A stretch of DNA of 64,000 nucleotides from Rhodotorula mucilaginosa (GCA_034406715.1 CP137879.1:62001-126000), one strand, 5' to 3'; counted from the stretch's first letter, positions 9,858 through 22,761 are shown. Translations and numbers: made by a program. The notes: generated by a model not told the origin, from the letters alone.

Positions 9858-12385
9858 TCAGACCACGGGGTTTGAGAGCCCTGTCTTCCTCATCTTTGAA
9901 GGAGGGGGTTCTTTTTGGAAAGGAAATGCACGTCGCTTGCCACGCGCAAGTGGTGTAAAGGCCGGAGGTGCGGGATGGTTGCTGTCAAGCTTGTACCATA
10001 ACTCAATGCAGTAGGCCGGAGCTTCAGCAGGGTCTGCTTCAACAGATGGCAGTGGCTCTCGCCAGAGGTGGAGTGACCAACAAGTTGTTGTGTTGGCAGC
10101 TGCAGACTCCCGGAAAACATCCCGTTGGAAGCATACTGCTGAGTATTTGCTGCCACTTTTTCCACTCACTGCAAGAAGAGGTTTAGAGTTTATGTAAGAC
10201 CTGCAGGCTCAGTCAGCAGAAAAAATAGGAATGCGTAACTGACATGTGATCTTTCTCCCTTGGGAATCCATCAGCCAGTGCGCACTGGGGATGCTGGCTG
10301 ACTTGCTCATGCATGCTGCAAGGCGTTCTGTAGGCCATTCATAGCCGCTGCTTTTCTGTTTTGCATCCTGAAGATACTTGAGACATGCCGGTCCCGGAAC
10401 GATCAAGTTGTTCTTCTGATTGAAGGTGTCGGGTGGGTTTAGAACCTTTGTCCAGAACCTTTCTCCATCTTTGTATCTTGAGATATCAGCTGGCCTGGAA
10501 TTGACGTTGTAAGCAGAAAGATGGAGGATCAACGGATTTGTGGCTGAGAGGCACAAAGAGAAGAGGGTGTCAGCAGTAGACGACGCTCTGGACTGCAGGC
10601 TGAGGGGCGAGGGAAGGGGACAAGGCACCTGTAGCATCTCCTTTTCCCACCTGAAAATCTGATAGTTTGCGGAACTTGTGATTTGTCACACTTGGTCGAC
10701 CCGGATTGTCTTCTGTGATCCCGAGGGTGAATCCTTGCAAGTACGTGTCAACATGGTGGAGAAATCTGGGCACAGTTGCGCCAGTGCTTAAGCGTAGCTC
10801 TTCAAGCTGCAGCAAAGGCTCATAGTCAGGGCTCTTCTGTCCTACCATGTTCAATTTTCTTTAGAAAGGCATGGACTCACACAGAGGTTGCGGGAACTCA
10901 AGCGAAGCGCCTCGTCTTGGAAGAGCTTGGGCCTTGCTTGCAGACTCATCATAGCATACTCCACTGCATTACGGCCAACCTGTGCCGCTTTGCAATCTGC
11001 AAAGCGGAAGTCATAGGACAGCGTCAAAGAGAAGAGTATTACTTCTGGCAGGCTCGATACGCCACCTGGAGGATGTGGCAAGAGCTGTAAGGACCAGGTG
11101 ACAGAGTTGATGCCCCCCTCTTTATAGACCCCAGTGCTTGCAAATTCCTGAGCATTGCGCTGGTGAAGTTTCACCCAGTACCTGTCCGTGGACGGTCTGC
11201 AGAAACTCAATGGAAACCTCAGTCAGCAGGGAGATCTGCATAGGAGGGGAATGCTAACTTGCCTGCAAAAGGGAGTAGCTTGTCACCTGGCAATATAGGC
11301 CACTGCCTGTCCAGAACTCCCTCCTTGATTTGATCTGTAGGCCACATATAATTCCCATATCTCTTGTGTCCAGAATCAGGGGTCCAGCCCTGCAGAGATA
11401 CTGGTCCAGGGAAATCGAGTGTATGCTTAATCCCCCGGAGGAGTTCACTGTTCCGGGCCTGTTGAGGTAACAGGTAGGCAACAGGAACCTGCTTCAAGTT
11501 TGCTTTCGAAGGCTTGACAATCCGAGTCTTGACCGTGTAAGCTGGTAGGCAAACATGGAGAGGCTTTTCAGCTTCACACCAGGGCAAGTTGCCACAGTGT
11601 CTAGGTCAGCATACGCTTGCAAGACAGACCGGGAAAAAGAAAAGAAAGAAGAAAAAAAGGGCTGCACCTGTCGCATCCCCCTCCTGGACCGCAAACTGAA
11701 AGGGTTCAAGTAGACGAAATTTGTGATTGGTGACTTCAGGTCGCTCTTGACGCTCCCGGGTGATACCAAGAGTGAGCCACTGCAAGTAGACGTCGATGTT
11801 TCGCAAGAAGCCGAACAGTCTGCGCTGCGCGTGCACTGAATCTTCCTCTGCGCCCAGAAAGTTGCGGAACTGGGTTCAAGGGGAGTCAGCCCCTTTTGTA
11901 CGTGCATTACAGACTGTGACTCACAAACGCCTTGCGAGCTTCTGACGGCGGCTCGAGATCTGCAGGACCTGTACGGACGTCCGTGCTGGGTCGGTACCCC
12001 TTCCTTCGCCTCGCTCGTCATCAACTTCCCATTCTAAGTCTCCTCCTCGCTCCTTTCTTTTCGAACGTCACTAACACTTCTTTTCTTGCAGATGATCTAC
12101 TCTATCGTACCGGACTCAAAGTGTCGGCCGACGCCTCAAGATTTCGTTGTCGGATCAAGGAGGCGGTGTTGGCGGATACTCTCGGTCGTCTCGTGTTGTA
12201 GCTCTCTTCTCCCTTAGCATTCCTGCCTCGCTCATATCTCTCGAAATCCAAACTCGAATCACTGTTTATCGGCTCTAGTCCGTCTACACGACCTACGACC
12301 CGACGAAGCACGCAGTAGACCCGCCCTCGCATCGAGCTGAGAGCGGTGTCCCTGCAGTCCGCCGGTCCCGACACCAACGACGACA
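9858..12385 (-). CDS. Unknown family N, copy N1: two-unit repeat protein
   Basis: I do not recognise this family. Two units follow each other. Unit 1: FRNFLGAEEDSV..FLRNIDVYLQWLTLGIT..HKFRLLEPFQF..EGDATG; then PLHVCLPAYTVKTR..FPGPVSLQGW..YMWPTDQIKEG..GDKLLPFA; then YWVKLHQRNAQEF..VTWSLQLLPH..LTLSYDFRF. Unit 2 repeats the order: VDTYLQGFTLGIT..GDATG; NPLILHLSAYNV..VPGPACLKY..YEWPTERLAACM..GRKI; GKSGSKYSAVCFQRD..CWSLHLWRE..APAYCIELWYKLD. It ends in a basic tail, stop at 9858-9860. Each piece is an exon with consensus splice sites and conserved phase (the GDATG exon always ends after the first base of a codon). Predicted size is about 650 residues. The N-terminus is uncertain: the ATG at 12385 matches that of N2, but a foreign block at 11998-12260 interrupts the first exon. 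No transmembrane segment or catalytic motif is obvious. Confidence 0.6.
11998..12260 (+). repeat. Dispersed repeat R, copy 1, inside the N1 5' region
   Basis: This block matches 33855-34095 in the same orientation. Both contain a pyrimidine tract, CTAACACTT, a CAG acceptor-like end, ATGATNNACTCT-type sequence, and then a stretch that on the plus strand reads GLKVSADASR here and GLKVSADSSR in the other copy. It is absent from the equivalent place in N2, so it was probably inserted into N1. It looks like a fragment of an unknown spliced gene, intron 3' end plus exon. No terminal repeats are seen. Confidence 0.45.
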
Positions 12386-12521
12386 TGATGCAGGAGCAGT
12401 GTTTCGGCAAGCTGTTTGACGCGCGAGCACAGGATGCTTCCGTAACTTTGTGCAAGAGCAGAGTGACAAGTCTTCTGTTGAAAAGCCCTGCGTCTTCTTT
12501 GAGGGAGGGCGACGAGATGTC

Positions 12522-12535
12522 GGGATGTCCGCGGA
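12522..12535 (-). promoter_or_regulatory. Shared upstream motif TCCGCGGACATCCC (gene N1)
   Basis: In the sense of N1 the sequence is TCCGCGGACATCCC, about 140 bp before the ATG at 12385. Downstream of it N1 and N2 also share GACTTGTCACTCTGCT, so the whole leader region is homologous. Confidence 0.55.
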
Positions 12536-13527
12536 ACGAGCCGGGTTCGCGCGAGGGGGCGCGAGCGCTAGAAGGGCTGTAGATGCTCACTGTACGAAGA
12601 GCCAACAGCAACCTGTGTAGGCGGATTGAGCTGGAGGACAGTTCCGGGTAGCAAAGCAGAGCCACTCAAGGGCACGCGCTCTGATTTGCAGCGAGCTTTG
12701 TTGAAGGCTTGCCCACGAGGCACGAGAAAATGGGACGCGGCATTCTCCATAACTTCTTTGTATCCGGATCATCTGCCAGCTGGACTTCAAGAAAGCTGCC
12801 CGATCGGCGGAAACTCGCGAGCAACGTCTCGAGAGATGGCAAAGAAGCTCAAAGAGGCGGCGCTCGGTACCGAAGGGGTCAGCTCGCGGGGGATGACGAG
12901 GGGAGGCCCATGGGCGTGCAAGAGAGGGGCCCCGACTTCAGTAAGCTTGCAGGGGCGTCGCCGAGCCGGTCCTGTACAGTCCTGCGATGACGAGTTCGAG
13001 GGTTCCGCCACCGGGCGCAAAGCCAAAGGATAGAGCGTCAAACGGCAAGGTCGGCGGGCCGGTAGCGGCAGGATGGCGGTAAGCACCATGAAGCTTCACG
13101 AAGCGACTAAAGCGGACCCAGTCCGGAGTTGCTGAAGTGCTAACATTGTCGAGGAAGAGCTGTGCGCCGGCGGCCTAGGCTTCGTGAGGCGCAACTCTCA
13201 AATCACGGCTTGAAGCGGAGCGGGAACCTGAGCAAAATCTATGATCATTTCACGGTCATGCCTGCCTTTTAACCCCGGCCTGTCGCGCTGATTTGCTTCA
13301 TCACTGCCATGCGACGTCGCGATGAAAACCTGCCAGCATCGTGTGTTTTTGCCTTCGACTGCTCTAAGCAGACGCGAGCTTACCTGGGACGCACATCTTT
13401 GCACACATTAGGATAGCCCGCGCTACTCTGCCAGCAGGACCGGCTCTCAGCTGTGCGCGGTCCTCCGCCCGACCTCTCGCCGTCGTCTCGACGTTGAACC
13501 AACCTCGAACGGACGCCGCGGTGGACG
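12536..13527. other. N1 / dynactin divergent intergenic region
   Basis: About 1 kb between the N1 leader and the dynactin start. A plus-strand open frame at 12626-13033 lacks any recognisable domain or paralogue, and I do not annotate it. Composition rises back to GC-rich toward the dynactin promoter. Confidence 0.4.
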
Positions 13528-16500
13528 ATGGCGGCGGTAATTCCGCTGAATGGACGCGTGCAAGTGACTGCTGGCACGGGCACCGTCCGCTTCGTCGGCC
13601 AGACGGCGTTCGCGGCGGGGAAATGGGTCGGGATCCAACTCGACGAACCGACCGGCAAGAATGACGGATCCGTCGCGGGGACGCGCTACTTCACGTGTGC
13701 GGACGGGTACGGCGTGTTTGTACGGGCCAGTATGGTCAGCGTCCTCGACCAGGGGGGTCCCGTGGCAGAACAAGTGAGTCGCGACCGTTGGGGCCCAGGT
13801 TTGTGGTCGCTCGCTGACCTTGTTGTTCGCCAAACAGCCGCCACAAGGCGACCGTCCTGCGTCTCGTGCTTCAACACACACTGCAGCGTCCTCTTCTCGC
13901 CCGCCGACCCGCCCAGCTTCGTCTGCCTCTGCGACGACGAGACCGAGAGCCTCCCTCGTGCCGGCGACGTCCGTCCCTGCAGCGACTCCTTCCGCCTCGC
14001 GGCCGCTGTCAGCAGCCTCGTCCCATGCATCGACCTCGTCTTCAGTCAGCCGGCTACGTTCCACTTCGCCGACGAAACCGCGACAATCGCTCGTCCCGTC
14101 TGCAGGCTCCTCCTCTCGACCCGCTTCGGCCGCTTCACAAACAGCAACGGGCACTGCCGAAAGGCGCACCTCGATGCTCCCGCCGCCGACCCCAAGAACA
14201 CGGACAGGCGGTCTAGCACCACCCACTCCAAGGAGTGCTTTCGTTCGACCGGGAACCACAACAACGGGTCCGACCACCCCGTCGACCGCGAAAAAGGCCC
14301 CGCCCGCCAACTTTGCACCACCATCTGCGGCACCAGTTTCGCCATCGCCTGCTACTGGAAGCGGTACGACTCCGAGGCCTGCGCGACCCGCTGCCGCGTC
14401 CACCACGAGTTTCGCGAGCGGGGGTCGAGCAGGTCTCGCAAGACCGGGCGGTCCAGGAAGCGCTCGCCCCGTCGGACTTGCGTCAAGAGCCCCCGCTCCA
14501 ACAGCTGGGGCGACTATGCGTCGGACCCTGTCCTCATCCAGCAACCTCTCGTCGACTTCGAGCGTCGCGAGCAGTGTCGCTTCGACTTCGTCGGCACGAA
14601 GGACTCGTCCGCTGGCCTCGCCCTCGCCGAGGCTGACTACTCAGCGACGCAGCACGGCAAGCGCGCGTTCAGAGTCGGCAACAGAAGATGAAGCCGACGG
14701 AGGTGGCTCTGCGCCCGGAAACTTCGTCGGCGACGACCAAGACGACGACGATTCCGGTCTCGGCACGATTCGAGCGACCAAGTCCACTGGCCAAGCCTTC
14801 CAAAAGGCTTCCATTCTCCCGACGGCCGCCAGCGACCCGTTTTCACTGAGGAATACCGAACAGCGAAGACCGCTCGAAGCGACCGTGCCGCAAAGAGCGT
14901 ACGATGAACTCGCCGCGAAGCTCTCGATTGTCGAACGAAGGCGAGCCGAAGATCGAGACAAGCTGAGAGATCTCGATCGACTAATCGAGGAGCAAGGAGA
15001 ATGGAATCGCGTCAAGGAGAAGACCAAGGCGAGAGTGGCAGAGTTGACTGGGGAAGTCAAGGAACTCAAGCGAGAGGTTAGTCTCTCGGACGAGCCCTGT
15101 CTTACTCCCCGGCTTTTTCTTCCAGCCGCTCACTCTTACTCGCGCTCTCGCAGAACAAGGACCTCCTCGCCGAGCGGGATTCCGTCCAATCCAAGTTCGA
15201 CGACCTACAGGAACAAGTCGAGCACAGCTTGCTCGATAAGGAGATTGCCGAATCGGAACTCGAGGACGTCCAAGCGCGGGTGAAGGAGCTCGAGGAGCAA
15301 CTCGGAGAAGTCCAAGTTGAAATGGAAGTGGTCAAAGAGGAGAATGGTAGGTCGGGTTTGGTTCGCTTTCTTTTCCCGCGATCAGGTGCAGTTTCCTGAC
15401 TCTCGCCAATCTCCACCCACAGCTCGACTCGAAGGCCTCGGTGATGCCGAAATCGCACAAGCGCGAGATGCGGAGGCAGGAGCTGGTAACGGCACGGAGC
15501 AATCTGGGAGCACCGCGCCGTCATCGCTTGCCTTCCGCCAACTCGAAAAGCAAAACGCCCGTTTGAAGGAAGCATTGCTCCGGTAAGAGACCAGACTCCG
15601 ATCAGCGCCAAAGATGACTGTGTGGCTGACATGCTGCCTGCGCGTAGATTGCGAGACCTGACCAGCGAGAACGAGAACGAGATGAAGCGCAAGATTGAGA
15701 ACCTCGAGAAAGAGGTCGACCTCACTACAGACTTGCAGGGTGCGTCCTCGCCAGCTCTTATGATCTCCCAACGAGTCTGACTTTACGAGTACGCAGGCGA
15801 TCTCGACAACATGGCCGTCGAGCTCGACGCGGCCGAAGCCAAAATCGAAGATTTGCGCTCGCAGCTCGACATCGCGGCTGAAGCGCAAGATATGCTCGAA
15901 GAACTGACCGAGCGCAACATGCATCTCCAAGACGTTCGTCGCTCTGCTGTCTGCCCTGAAATATCCCAGGACACTGACGCCTAGCACCGTCTGACAGGAC
16001 AATGAAGCGCTCAGGGTCGACGTCGAAGAGCTCGAGGCGCTCAAGGAGCTGGCCGACGAGCTCGAAGAGTCTCACGCCGAGACGGAGAAGCAGCTTCAGG
16101 AGGAACTCGGTCCGTGTGCCTTCCATCGATGGATGCGGCACCTCGAGTGCTCCGGCTAACTTCACTGCGCGCGACCAGATCTCCGCGACCTTCAACTACA
16201 AGAGATCCGAAGGCGTTGCTCACTTCTGGAGGACAATTGTGTCGATTATGAAACCACGATCGGGCAGTTCCGCGAACTCGTCATCTCCCTCCAAGCGTGC
16301 GCGGAACCCTCTCTTTCGTGGGTTGTGATCCCTGAGCTCTCTCCTAACCAATCGTCTTCCCTGCTGCAGCGATCTCGAACAGCTTCGGCAGCACCAAGCG
16401 ACACAAGAGACCGAGTCGCAGAACCTGACCAGTCAATCGCAGGCGATGCTGAACCTGAACCTCAAGTTGCAATCGACTGTGCTGAAGAGCCAGGTCAAGG

Positions 16501-19209
16501 CGATCGACCTCGAGCTACGCGAGCTCGAAGCCCGTCAGGCCGCGGAACATTTCGCCATCGTCAAGGTGAGTGCGATTTGACACAGGATCGATCACATCGT
16601 CGCACCCATTTACCAAACATCCCGCGCAGCCTTATCTTCCAGCGGCCTTCTTCGAGTCCGACTCGGACGCCGTGGACGCCCTATTGTTCTTCGAGCGGGT
16701 GGGCGAAAAAGTGGCCTTGCTTGGTCGTTACATCGAGCAGAAACACACCGTCGGCGAAGCGCTCGACGGCACAGTACCGGACGACTTGATCGGTATCTGC
16801 GAGGTTAGTCGAGTCTGTCGTGCTTTCCCAGCTCCAGACACCACGACTCAGAGTTCACATCCTCTTTCGACAGGCCCGGAGCAAACTCGACCACTTTGCG
16901 GCACTCAACAAACGCTTCTCCGCACACTTGCGACGCTGTCCCCCGGCGACCTTCCTCAAGATGGGAAGCGTCTACCGCGAAGTCGCCTCGACGGAGAAAC
17001 GAATCGACGCATACGTGGAGGCTTTGCGGAGGGAAGAGTTGCAAGAGATCAGTTGCGCCAAAGATCTGGAAGGGTGAGTCTGCGATTTTCCCGCGCTGCA
17101 AGGGCGCTTTCCCGACTGACTCATTCGCCGAAAGAATCATCGCGCAAACCGAGCATCTTGCCGAGACTGTTCTTCGCGATCTCGATCCGATGCTCGACCT
17201 GTTCGAGCGGGAGTCCGCGTGCGTCGGTAGCCTCGACCTCGACTTGGACACGATCGCCGTCGCGGCAGGGTTCGCCAAACAGACGGTTGCAGCCATTTCG
17301 CGCGAGCCAGGTACGTCTTGTGGCATTGCTCTTTATTCTGCGTCCGCTGACAATGAACGCGAACAGATGTCACAGTCGAGCTGGGCGGCGGTGATCTCGA
17401 CGATGCCATCTTCAAGCCCCTGCAGAACCTTGTCAATTACTCCCGCAACGCCAAAGTCCTCATCAAGTACGCCCTTTGTTTCGATGTGCATCTCGACGAG
17501 CGCGAGCTGACAAATCGGCTTTCCCGAAGGAAAATGCGTCGCCGACTCGACGAGCTTCAGACTGCTGGGAGCGCTGCGAGTCTCGAACATGCCCAGGGAC
17601 TCGAGACGCTCGCGTTCAACAGCTCGGCGATCGCTTCCGCGTTGTCCAAGGTGAGTCGGCGCACTTTTGGCTCGCCGCTATAACATCCGCTCACAGATTC
17701 CTCGCACGTTCACAGCTCGCGGCCGACGTACGACACTACTGCGGCGAAGTACGGTCGTCCAAGGCACCGCTGCAATTGACGACACTGCACGGGATCGCCA
17801 AGGAGATTGCTGCAGTCGAGCTCGGCAAGCAGTCACCGCGCCCGTTGGACGAGGTGAACGCGTTGTTGGTCCAGCTCGTGCAAGACATGAGCACTGCGTT
17901 GTCGACTTCGCTCGAGTCTGAACACGTCGTCAAGCGTAAGGAGGCGGTTCCTGCTTGCTTCCGAGGTATGATGTACCGTGCTGACCCAGAGTGCCCTCGC
18001 CGCCGTGTCGTCACAGTGAGTTACGCAGCGCCCTGGGTCGCACGGGTCGCTGCGCTCCAATCAAAGGCCGCCATCGATGTCGACGCCGAGCGCGACGTGG
18101 CTCGTCTCACGGAGGAAGTGCGAACCATGTCGCACGCGATGCGGACCAAGGTGAGCAATTCTTCCCGAGCGCTCAAGCTTCGAACAGCATGGGAAGCTGA
18201 TCGATGCGACCGACGCCCTCAGGAACAACTGTACCAGGAATCGCTCGTCAAGATCGAGATCCTCGAGAAGAGGCTCGAAGGTGTCAAGAAACAGGCGGAA
18301 GCGATGGCTCGACTCGAGGCCGAGTTGGCCAAGAGTCGTAGGCAGGAGAGGACGTACGAAGAGGCGAATGAGGTGCTGCAGCGCGATCTCGACAATATGG
18401 AACGAGAGCTCGACAAGGTCAAGCAGGCCACCACGGCCGCAGAGAAGCAGGGTCAGTCCACTCCTCCCCCTTGTTCACTGTTGTTTTCTGCGATGACTGA
18501 CTCAACGCTTTACGATCACCCCCCGCCCGCCGCAGGTGCCGTCGATCAAACGACGACGTACGATCCCACCTCGGGGATCTCGCACCACGAAAGCAACCTC
18601 GAAACGTCGTACCTGCTCGAGCGGATCTCGTCCCTCCGGAGCGCGGTCCGGTTCCTCCGTTCCGAGAACGCGTTCCTCAAATCGCACGATTTGGTCTCGG
18701 ATCTGGACGCGCTGCCGGCGTACGAGTTACCGCCGACTCCGCCTCTCACGCCCGAGAGAAACTCCAACGATGGGTTCCCTCCTTCACGGGAACGAGACGA
18801 TGGGCAGGAGGCAGAGGAGGAGGAGGGGCTTCGCACCGGCTTGCCCTGGATGCCCACGACGAACCGCACCTCAAGTCCGCTCCAGCCCGAATCGTTCGCC
18901 GTGAGGTCAAAACGACTCTTGCGCGAAGCGCGCCTCCTCTCTTGCACGCCTCGTCTCGTCGATTTGCGCCCACCACCTTCTGCGGCGCCAACCTCGAGCC
19001 CAACAACGGCAGCATCCGACTCGAGTACGCCGCTCTTGATACGCAGCAGCAGGCGACGGGATCCGAGGAACCAGCTTTGGGCGGAGAAGGAACGGGCGAG
19101 GAGGTTGGAATGGAAGGTGGCGCTGCTGCGGGAGGAAGCGGGCGGCGCAGTCGCCTTTCGCGCTCCTCACCCTGCCCTTCATCTTAGGCGCACCGGCGTC
19201 GTTGCCTGA
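13528..19209 (+). CDS. Dynactin subunit 1 (p150/Glued), multi-exon
   Basis: This is the microtubule-binding and dynein-activating large subunit of dynactin, acting in the cytoplasm on microtubules. Residues about 8-72 form a CAP-Gly domain (GKWVGIQLDEPTGKNDGSV..RYFTC..GYGVFVRASMV) with the canonical GKNDG motif. A roughly 300-residue Ser/Thr/Pro/Arg-rich basic linker follows, as usual between CAP-Gly and the first coiled coil. Long coiled coils (ELAAKLSIVERRRAEDRDKL; EQLEEQLGEVQVEMEVVKEE-like) span many exons with short introns. The middle third is the conserved non-coiled region. The last coiled coil is KIEILEKRLEGVKKQAEAMA...RDLDNMERELDKVK, followed by a Pro-rich tail and TGA at 19207-19209. 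The start ATG 13528 puts the CAP-Gly at the very N-terminus. I count at least twelve introns; the exact models need transcripts. Confidence 0.9.
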
Positions 19210-19573
19210 GATTACGCCGCCCCTTGCGAGGTTCTCTCGCGCAGACTTCTTTTCGATTTTTCTTCCTTCCCCTGTTCTCTTTTTCTTTTTTGCAACTCGC
19301 TTTCGTGTTTTCCCGCCTTTTCGAGCCGCCGACAGGCGAGAAAGCAAATAGCTACGAGAAAACGACAAAGTATGCATATGGGGGACAGGTTGGGGGGGGT
19401 GCTACAGGCGTGCGTCCTGAGTTGTGGCGGCGGAGTGGTCGCGCGTTTTGGAAACGGAAAGGGGAAAAAGGGCGTCTTCAAACGAACGTACGTACGCGGA
19501 CCTGCCTGCGTGTATGGTAGTGCGCTGCGTCTCCTTTTCAAACTCCGTTCCATCAAACTGCTTGTGGCCCGTG
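19210..19573. other. intergenic region between convergent genes
   Basis: This is the 3' flank of dynactin and of the minus-strand zinc-finger gene. It has T-rich tracts and no supported gene. Confidence 0.4.
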
Positions 19574-20330
19574 TCATCGACTCGTAGGACCGCTCGAGAT
19601 ATTCTCTCCTCCTGCTGCTGTTGTGGCGGGCCCGGGTGCGCCGTCGAGATGGGAGAGCCATTCATCCAATTCGGCGGTGTCGATCTTGCCGTCTGCGCCG
19701 ACTCGGTCGTCTTTAATGGCTCTGTGCGCGCGCGTGGGCGGGGCGGGGTTTCATGACGAGTCAGGCAGGGTTTACCGGGCCTTCGGAGGGGGGAAAAAGG
19801 GACGCAAGACGCCGCGCCTTGGTGCAGGGCGAAGAGAAAGGACGCACCGGTTGTCGACGCGGGTATCTTCGGACTCGACGGTGAGCATAGCGTTGGGTGT
19901 TTTGGCGTCAATGACCTGCACAAAGAGGAGTCGGCCGTCAGCGAGGCAGAAGGTCGAGGCAATCGGCGGCCCTCACATAGTGGTTGTCGCAGTGGGGGCA
20001 GTACTCGTCCGACTCTTCGTACGCCTGCATGTCCTTCCTAAAGGCCTTTTTGCACTTTTTGCAGAGGAACGCCATCTCGTGCGTCTTGACGAGCGGGTGG
20101 TCGGACGTCTCGGCGTGGCATTCGGCGCACTGGAGGCGGAGCAGGTCAGTTCCGGGCAGTCAGTTTGGCTGCACTGGAAGCTCTCCGCACGCACGTCGAA
20201 CCACTTTCGGCAACAGGGTGCGCGGATGGCGGCTTGGGCGTTGAGGATGTGCTGTCGGCCGTTACACGCTCAGGTCAGCGGGTGGAGTCGCACACCTAGG
20301 GTCAGTGTAGATTTGGACTACTTTGCACAT
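19574..20330 (-). CDS. CHY-type zinc-finger protein
   Basis: Start ATG 20330 encodes MCK, then an intron, then HILNAQAAIRAPCCRKWFD. A second intron is followed by CAECHAETSDHPLVKTHEM, then LCKKCKKAFRKDMQAYEESD and YCPHCDNHYVIDAKTP. The cysteine/histidine spacing (C..H...CC....C..CH....H...C..C......C..C) is that of the conserved fungal CHY zinc-finger proteins. Later exons give AMLTVESEDTRVDN and AIKDDRVGADGKIDTAELDE, with the stop at 19574-19576. The product is about 165 residues, small and probably soluble. The family's molecular role is poorly known; related CHY domains occur in the yeast Hot13 protein of mitochondrial import and in RCHY1 ubiquitin ligases. The gene is divergent from ALG3, with under 160 bp between starts. 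Confidence 0.75.
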
Positions 20331-20483
20331 GAGTTGACACGTGTTTTCGCAGAGGTCGCAAAGCAGAAGCGGAACGCTGAGAGTTCTTGAGTGATGAGAT
20401 CGAGAAGGACAACCTCTTGCTCCGGCACTCGACTCGCTCACAGGCGACTAAAGGCACCGACAGAAGCACTATCAGGAGGGGAA

Positions 20484-22761
20484 ATGTTTGCAGTTCCGCC
20501 GCCGTCGAGTTCGAGCCTCGCTGCTTCTCCTCGCCCTCGCCCTGCTCCTGCTTCCTCCTCATCACCCAACACGATCACCGAACTCGACAACGACGATGCT
20601 CCTGCTCCTGCTCCAGTTAGAAGAGAACAGTCCCTGCTCGGGTACCTCGCGAGCAATCCGACGGCGCTCTTGACCGATCACGAACGCTGCTTCGGGCTCG
20701 TCGCGACCGCCATCCTCCTCGCAGAAACTCTCCTCTCGGCAGCCATAGTCCGCTACGTCCCGTGTAAGCCGCACACCACGCTCTCACGCCCCTAGTCCGC
20801 CGACGCTGACGAACCACGAGCTAGACAGACACCGAGATCGACTTTAGCACCTACCTCCAACAAGCGCAAGCCTTTATGGACGGCGAACGCGACTATGCCT
20901 TGCTCAAAGGCGAGAGCGGTCCCGCAAAGTGAGCTTCAGTCTCTCTCGCTGTACCCCGCTTCGTCGACACTCGGGCATCTCGAAACGCCGCCCTAGCGAG
21001 GCGGCGAACGAGCCAGAGTGCCCTCTTGGTACCAGGACGGAGAGACTGACAGGGCCTGTGATCGCGCCGGACAGCTACCCCGCCCTGCACATCTACCTCT
21101 ACTCGGCGCTTTCGTGGCTCACCGATCGAGGCAAGCACCTCGAGCGAGCCCAGTGGGCCTTCGCGGGCATCTATCTCGCCACCATGGCGGTTGTGCTCTT
21201 TGGGATCTACCGGCGAAACAAAAAGGTGAGCAGTGTCTCTCCCCCTTTTCTGGAATCAAAGTTATGCTGTTCGACTCGTCGCGAAACGACCCGCGTCCCA
21301 CGAGCAGAGACTGGCGGCTACTTTGCACCGGAGCTTCTCTTCGCGCCTCGTCCGGAACAGCGGCCGCAGTCCCATCCCATCCCACTATTCCGCACACCAT
21401 CCAGAACCCTCCTGACCAAATGCAAATGAAAACTGACCCCTCGTCACTCCCCAACAGATCCCGCCCTGGGTCCTCCCGCTCCTCTGCATCTCGAAACGAC
21501 TCCACTCGATCTACATGCTCCGGATGTTCAACGACTGCGTCGTCATGCTCTTCGTCTACTGTGCCCTCGCCCTCTACATGGTGCCTGCTTCCACAAAGTT
21601 GAATGGCGAGCGGGCGAAGAAACAGGTGGAGAGGAGGTGGTTGTTTGGGACGGTCTTGCTCAGGTGCGATGCGCGCTTGCGCGATACCGGCTTTCGTCTT
21701 CCGCAACCACCCGGCATATTGACCTCCTTTTGAAAAAAAAAACGGGAACCTTTGCAGCTGCGCCCTCTCCATCAAGATGTCGACCCTGCTCTTCCTCCCC
21801 GCCCTCTTCTACCTCGTCTTTGTCCACTTTTCCCCCCTCACGTTCGCGCAGCATCTCGTCGTCCTCCTCTCGACTCAAGTCTTGCTCTCCTACCCTTTCC
21901 TCCATACGTCATCCAACCGACTCGCCTACCTCTCGCAAGCGTTCGATTTCGGCCGCGTGTTCGAGTGGGAATTCACCGTCAACTGGCGCTGGGTCGGACA
22001 AGAGGCGTTTGAGGATCCGAATTGGAGGCGGAGGTTGATGGTGGTGCATCAGGTCGGTCTACTGATCTGGGGACTCAAGTGGGCGGAAGAGGACGGGGAT
22101 CGGGCGGGCGCGAGGATGGTGGTCAACCCACTGCGTCCGACCGAGAGGTTGGCACGGGGCAAGGCACTCACGTCGCCGCGTGAGTCTTGGTTCATGTAGC
22201 CTTCGTGCCAACGTCTCGCCCTCTACAAGATGCTGACCCGGGAACCCCCTACTCTCCGACGACGACGACCGCTCCGCCCGACCGACCGACCGACTTGCAG
22301 GCATCGCGACCATCTTTTTCTGCGCCAACTTGACCGGGATCGTCTGCGCCCGGTCGTTGCACCCTCAATTCTATGCGTGGTTCGCACACCAGCTCGTCTG
22401 GCTATGCTTCGGAACCGGGTGCCCGTTCGAACCGATGCATTGGTGCGCTCTCTCCGTTCTGTTCCGATTCTGCCCGCGCCGCGGAGAAAAACCCTTTGAA
22501 TTTTGCGGCAACTGACGCTCCTCCCGCTTTCCCTGACACATGAACAGCCTCGTATTGATCTCGTTGGTCGAGTACGGGTTCTCGGTGTGGCCTTCGACGG
22601 TCAACTCGTCGCTCGGGTTGGTCCTCTCGCTCGTGATCATTCTGTTCGGAGTTTACTACGGGTCGTCAGGGGAAACCCTGCCGGAGCGGGAGGACGAGGT
22701 GGTCGTCCCTGCCGAGTGGGATCGTCCTGTAGACACACCAGCTCTCAGAAAGACGCAATAG
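20484..22761 (+). CDS. ALG3: Dol-P-Man:Man5GlcNAc2-PP-Dol alpha-1,3-mannosyltransferase
   Basis: ALG3 adds the first lumenal mannose from dolichol-phosphate-mannose to the lipid-linked N-glycan precursor in the endoplasmic reticulum. Diagnostic segments are present: [42 protein letters not shown]-like, [57 protein letters not shown], and [21 protein letters not shown] near the C-terminus. About ten hydrophobic segments are spread over at least seven exons. The start is ambiguous: ATG 20484 and an upstream in-frame ATG at 20394 are both possible. The first 60 residues are a Ser/Pro-rich cytosolic tail either way. Stop at 22759-22761. Length, near 440 residues, fits the family. Confidence 0.88.

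Noticed and set aside
2387-12385. A mating-type locus
   Set aside because: Clustered, fast-evolving, oddly composed genes suggested it, but no homeodomain, pheromone precursor with a CaaX end, or seven-helix STE3-type receptor is visible.
13447-14544. 365-residue minus-strand frame opposite dynactin
   Set aside because: It lies antisense to the CAP-Gly and linker exons of dynactin, whose plus-strand protein is clearly conserved; the antisense frame is a shadow of its codon bias.
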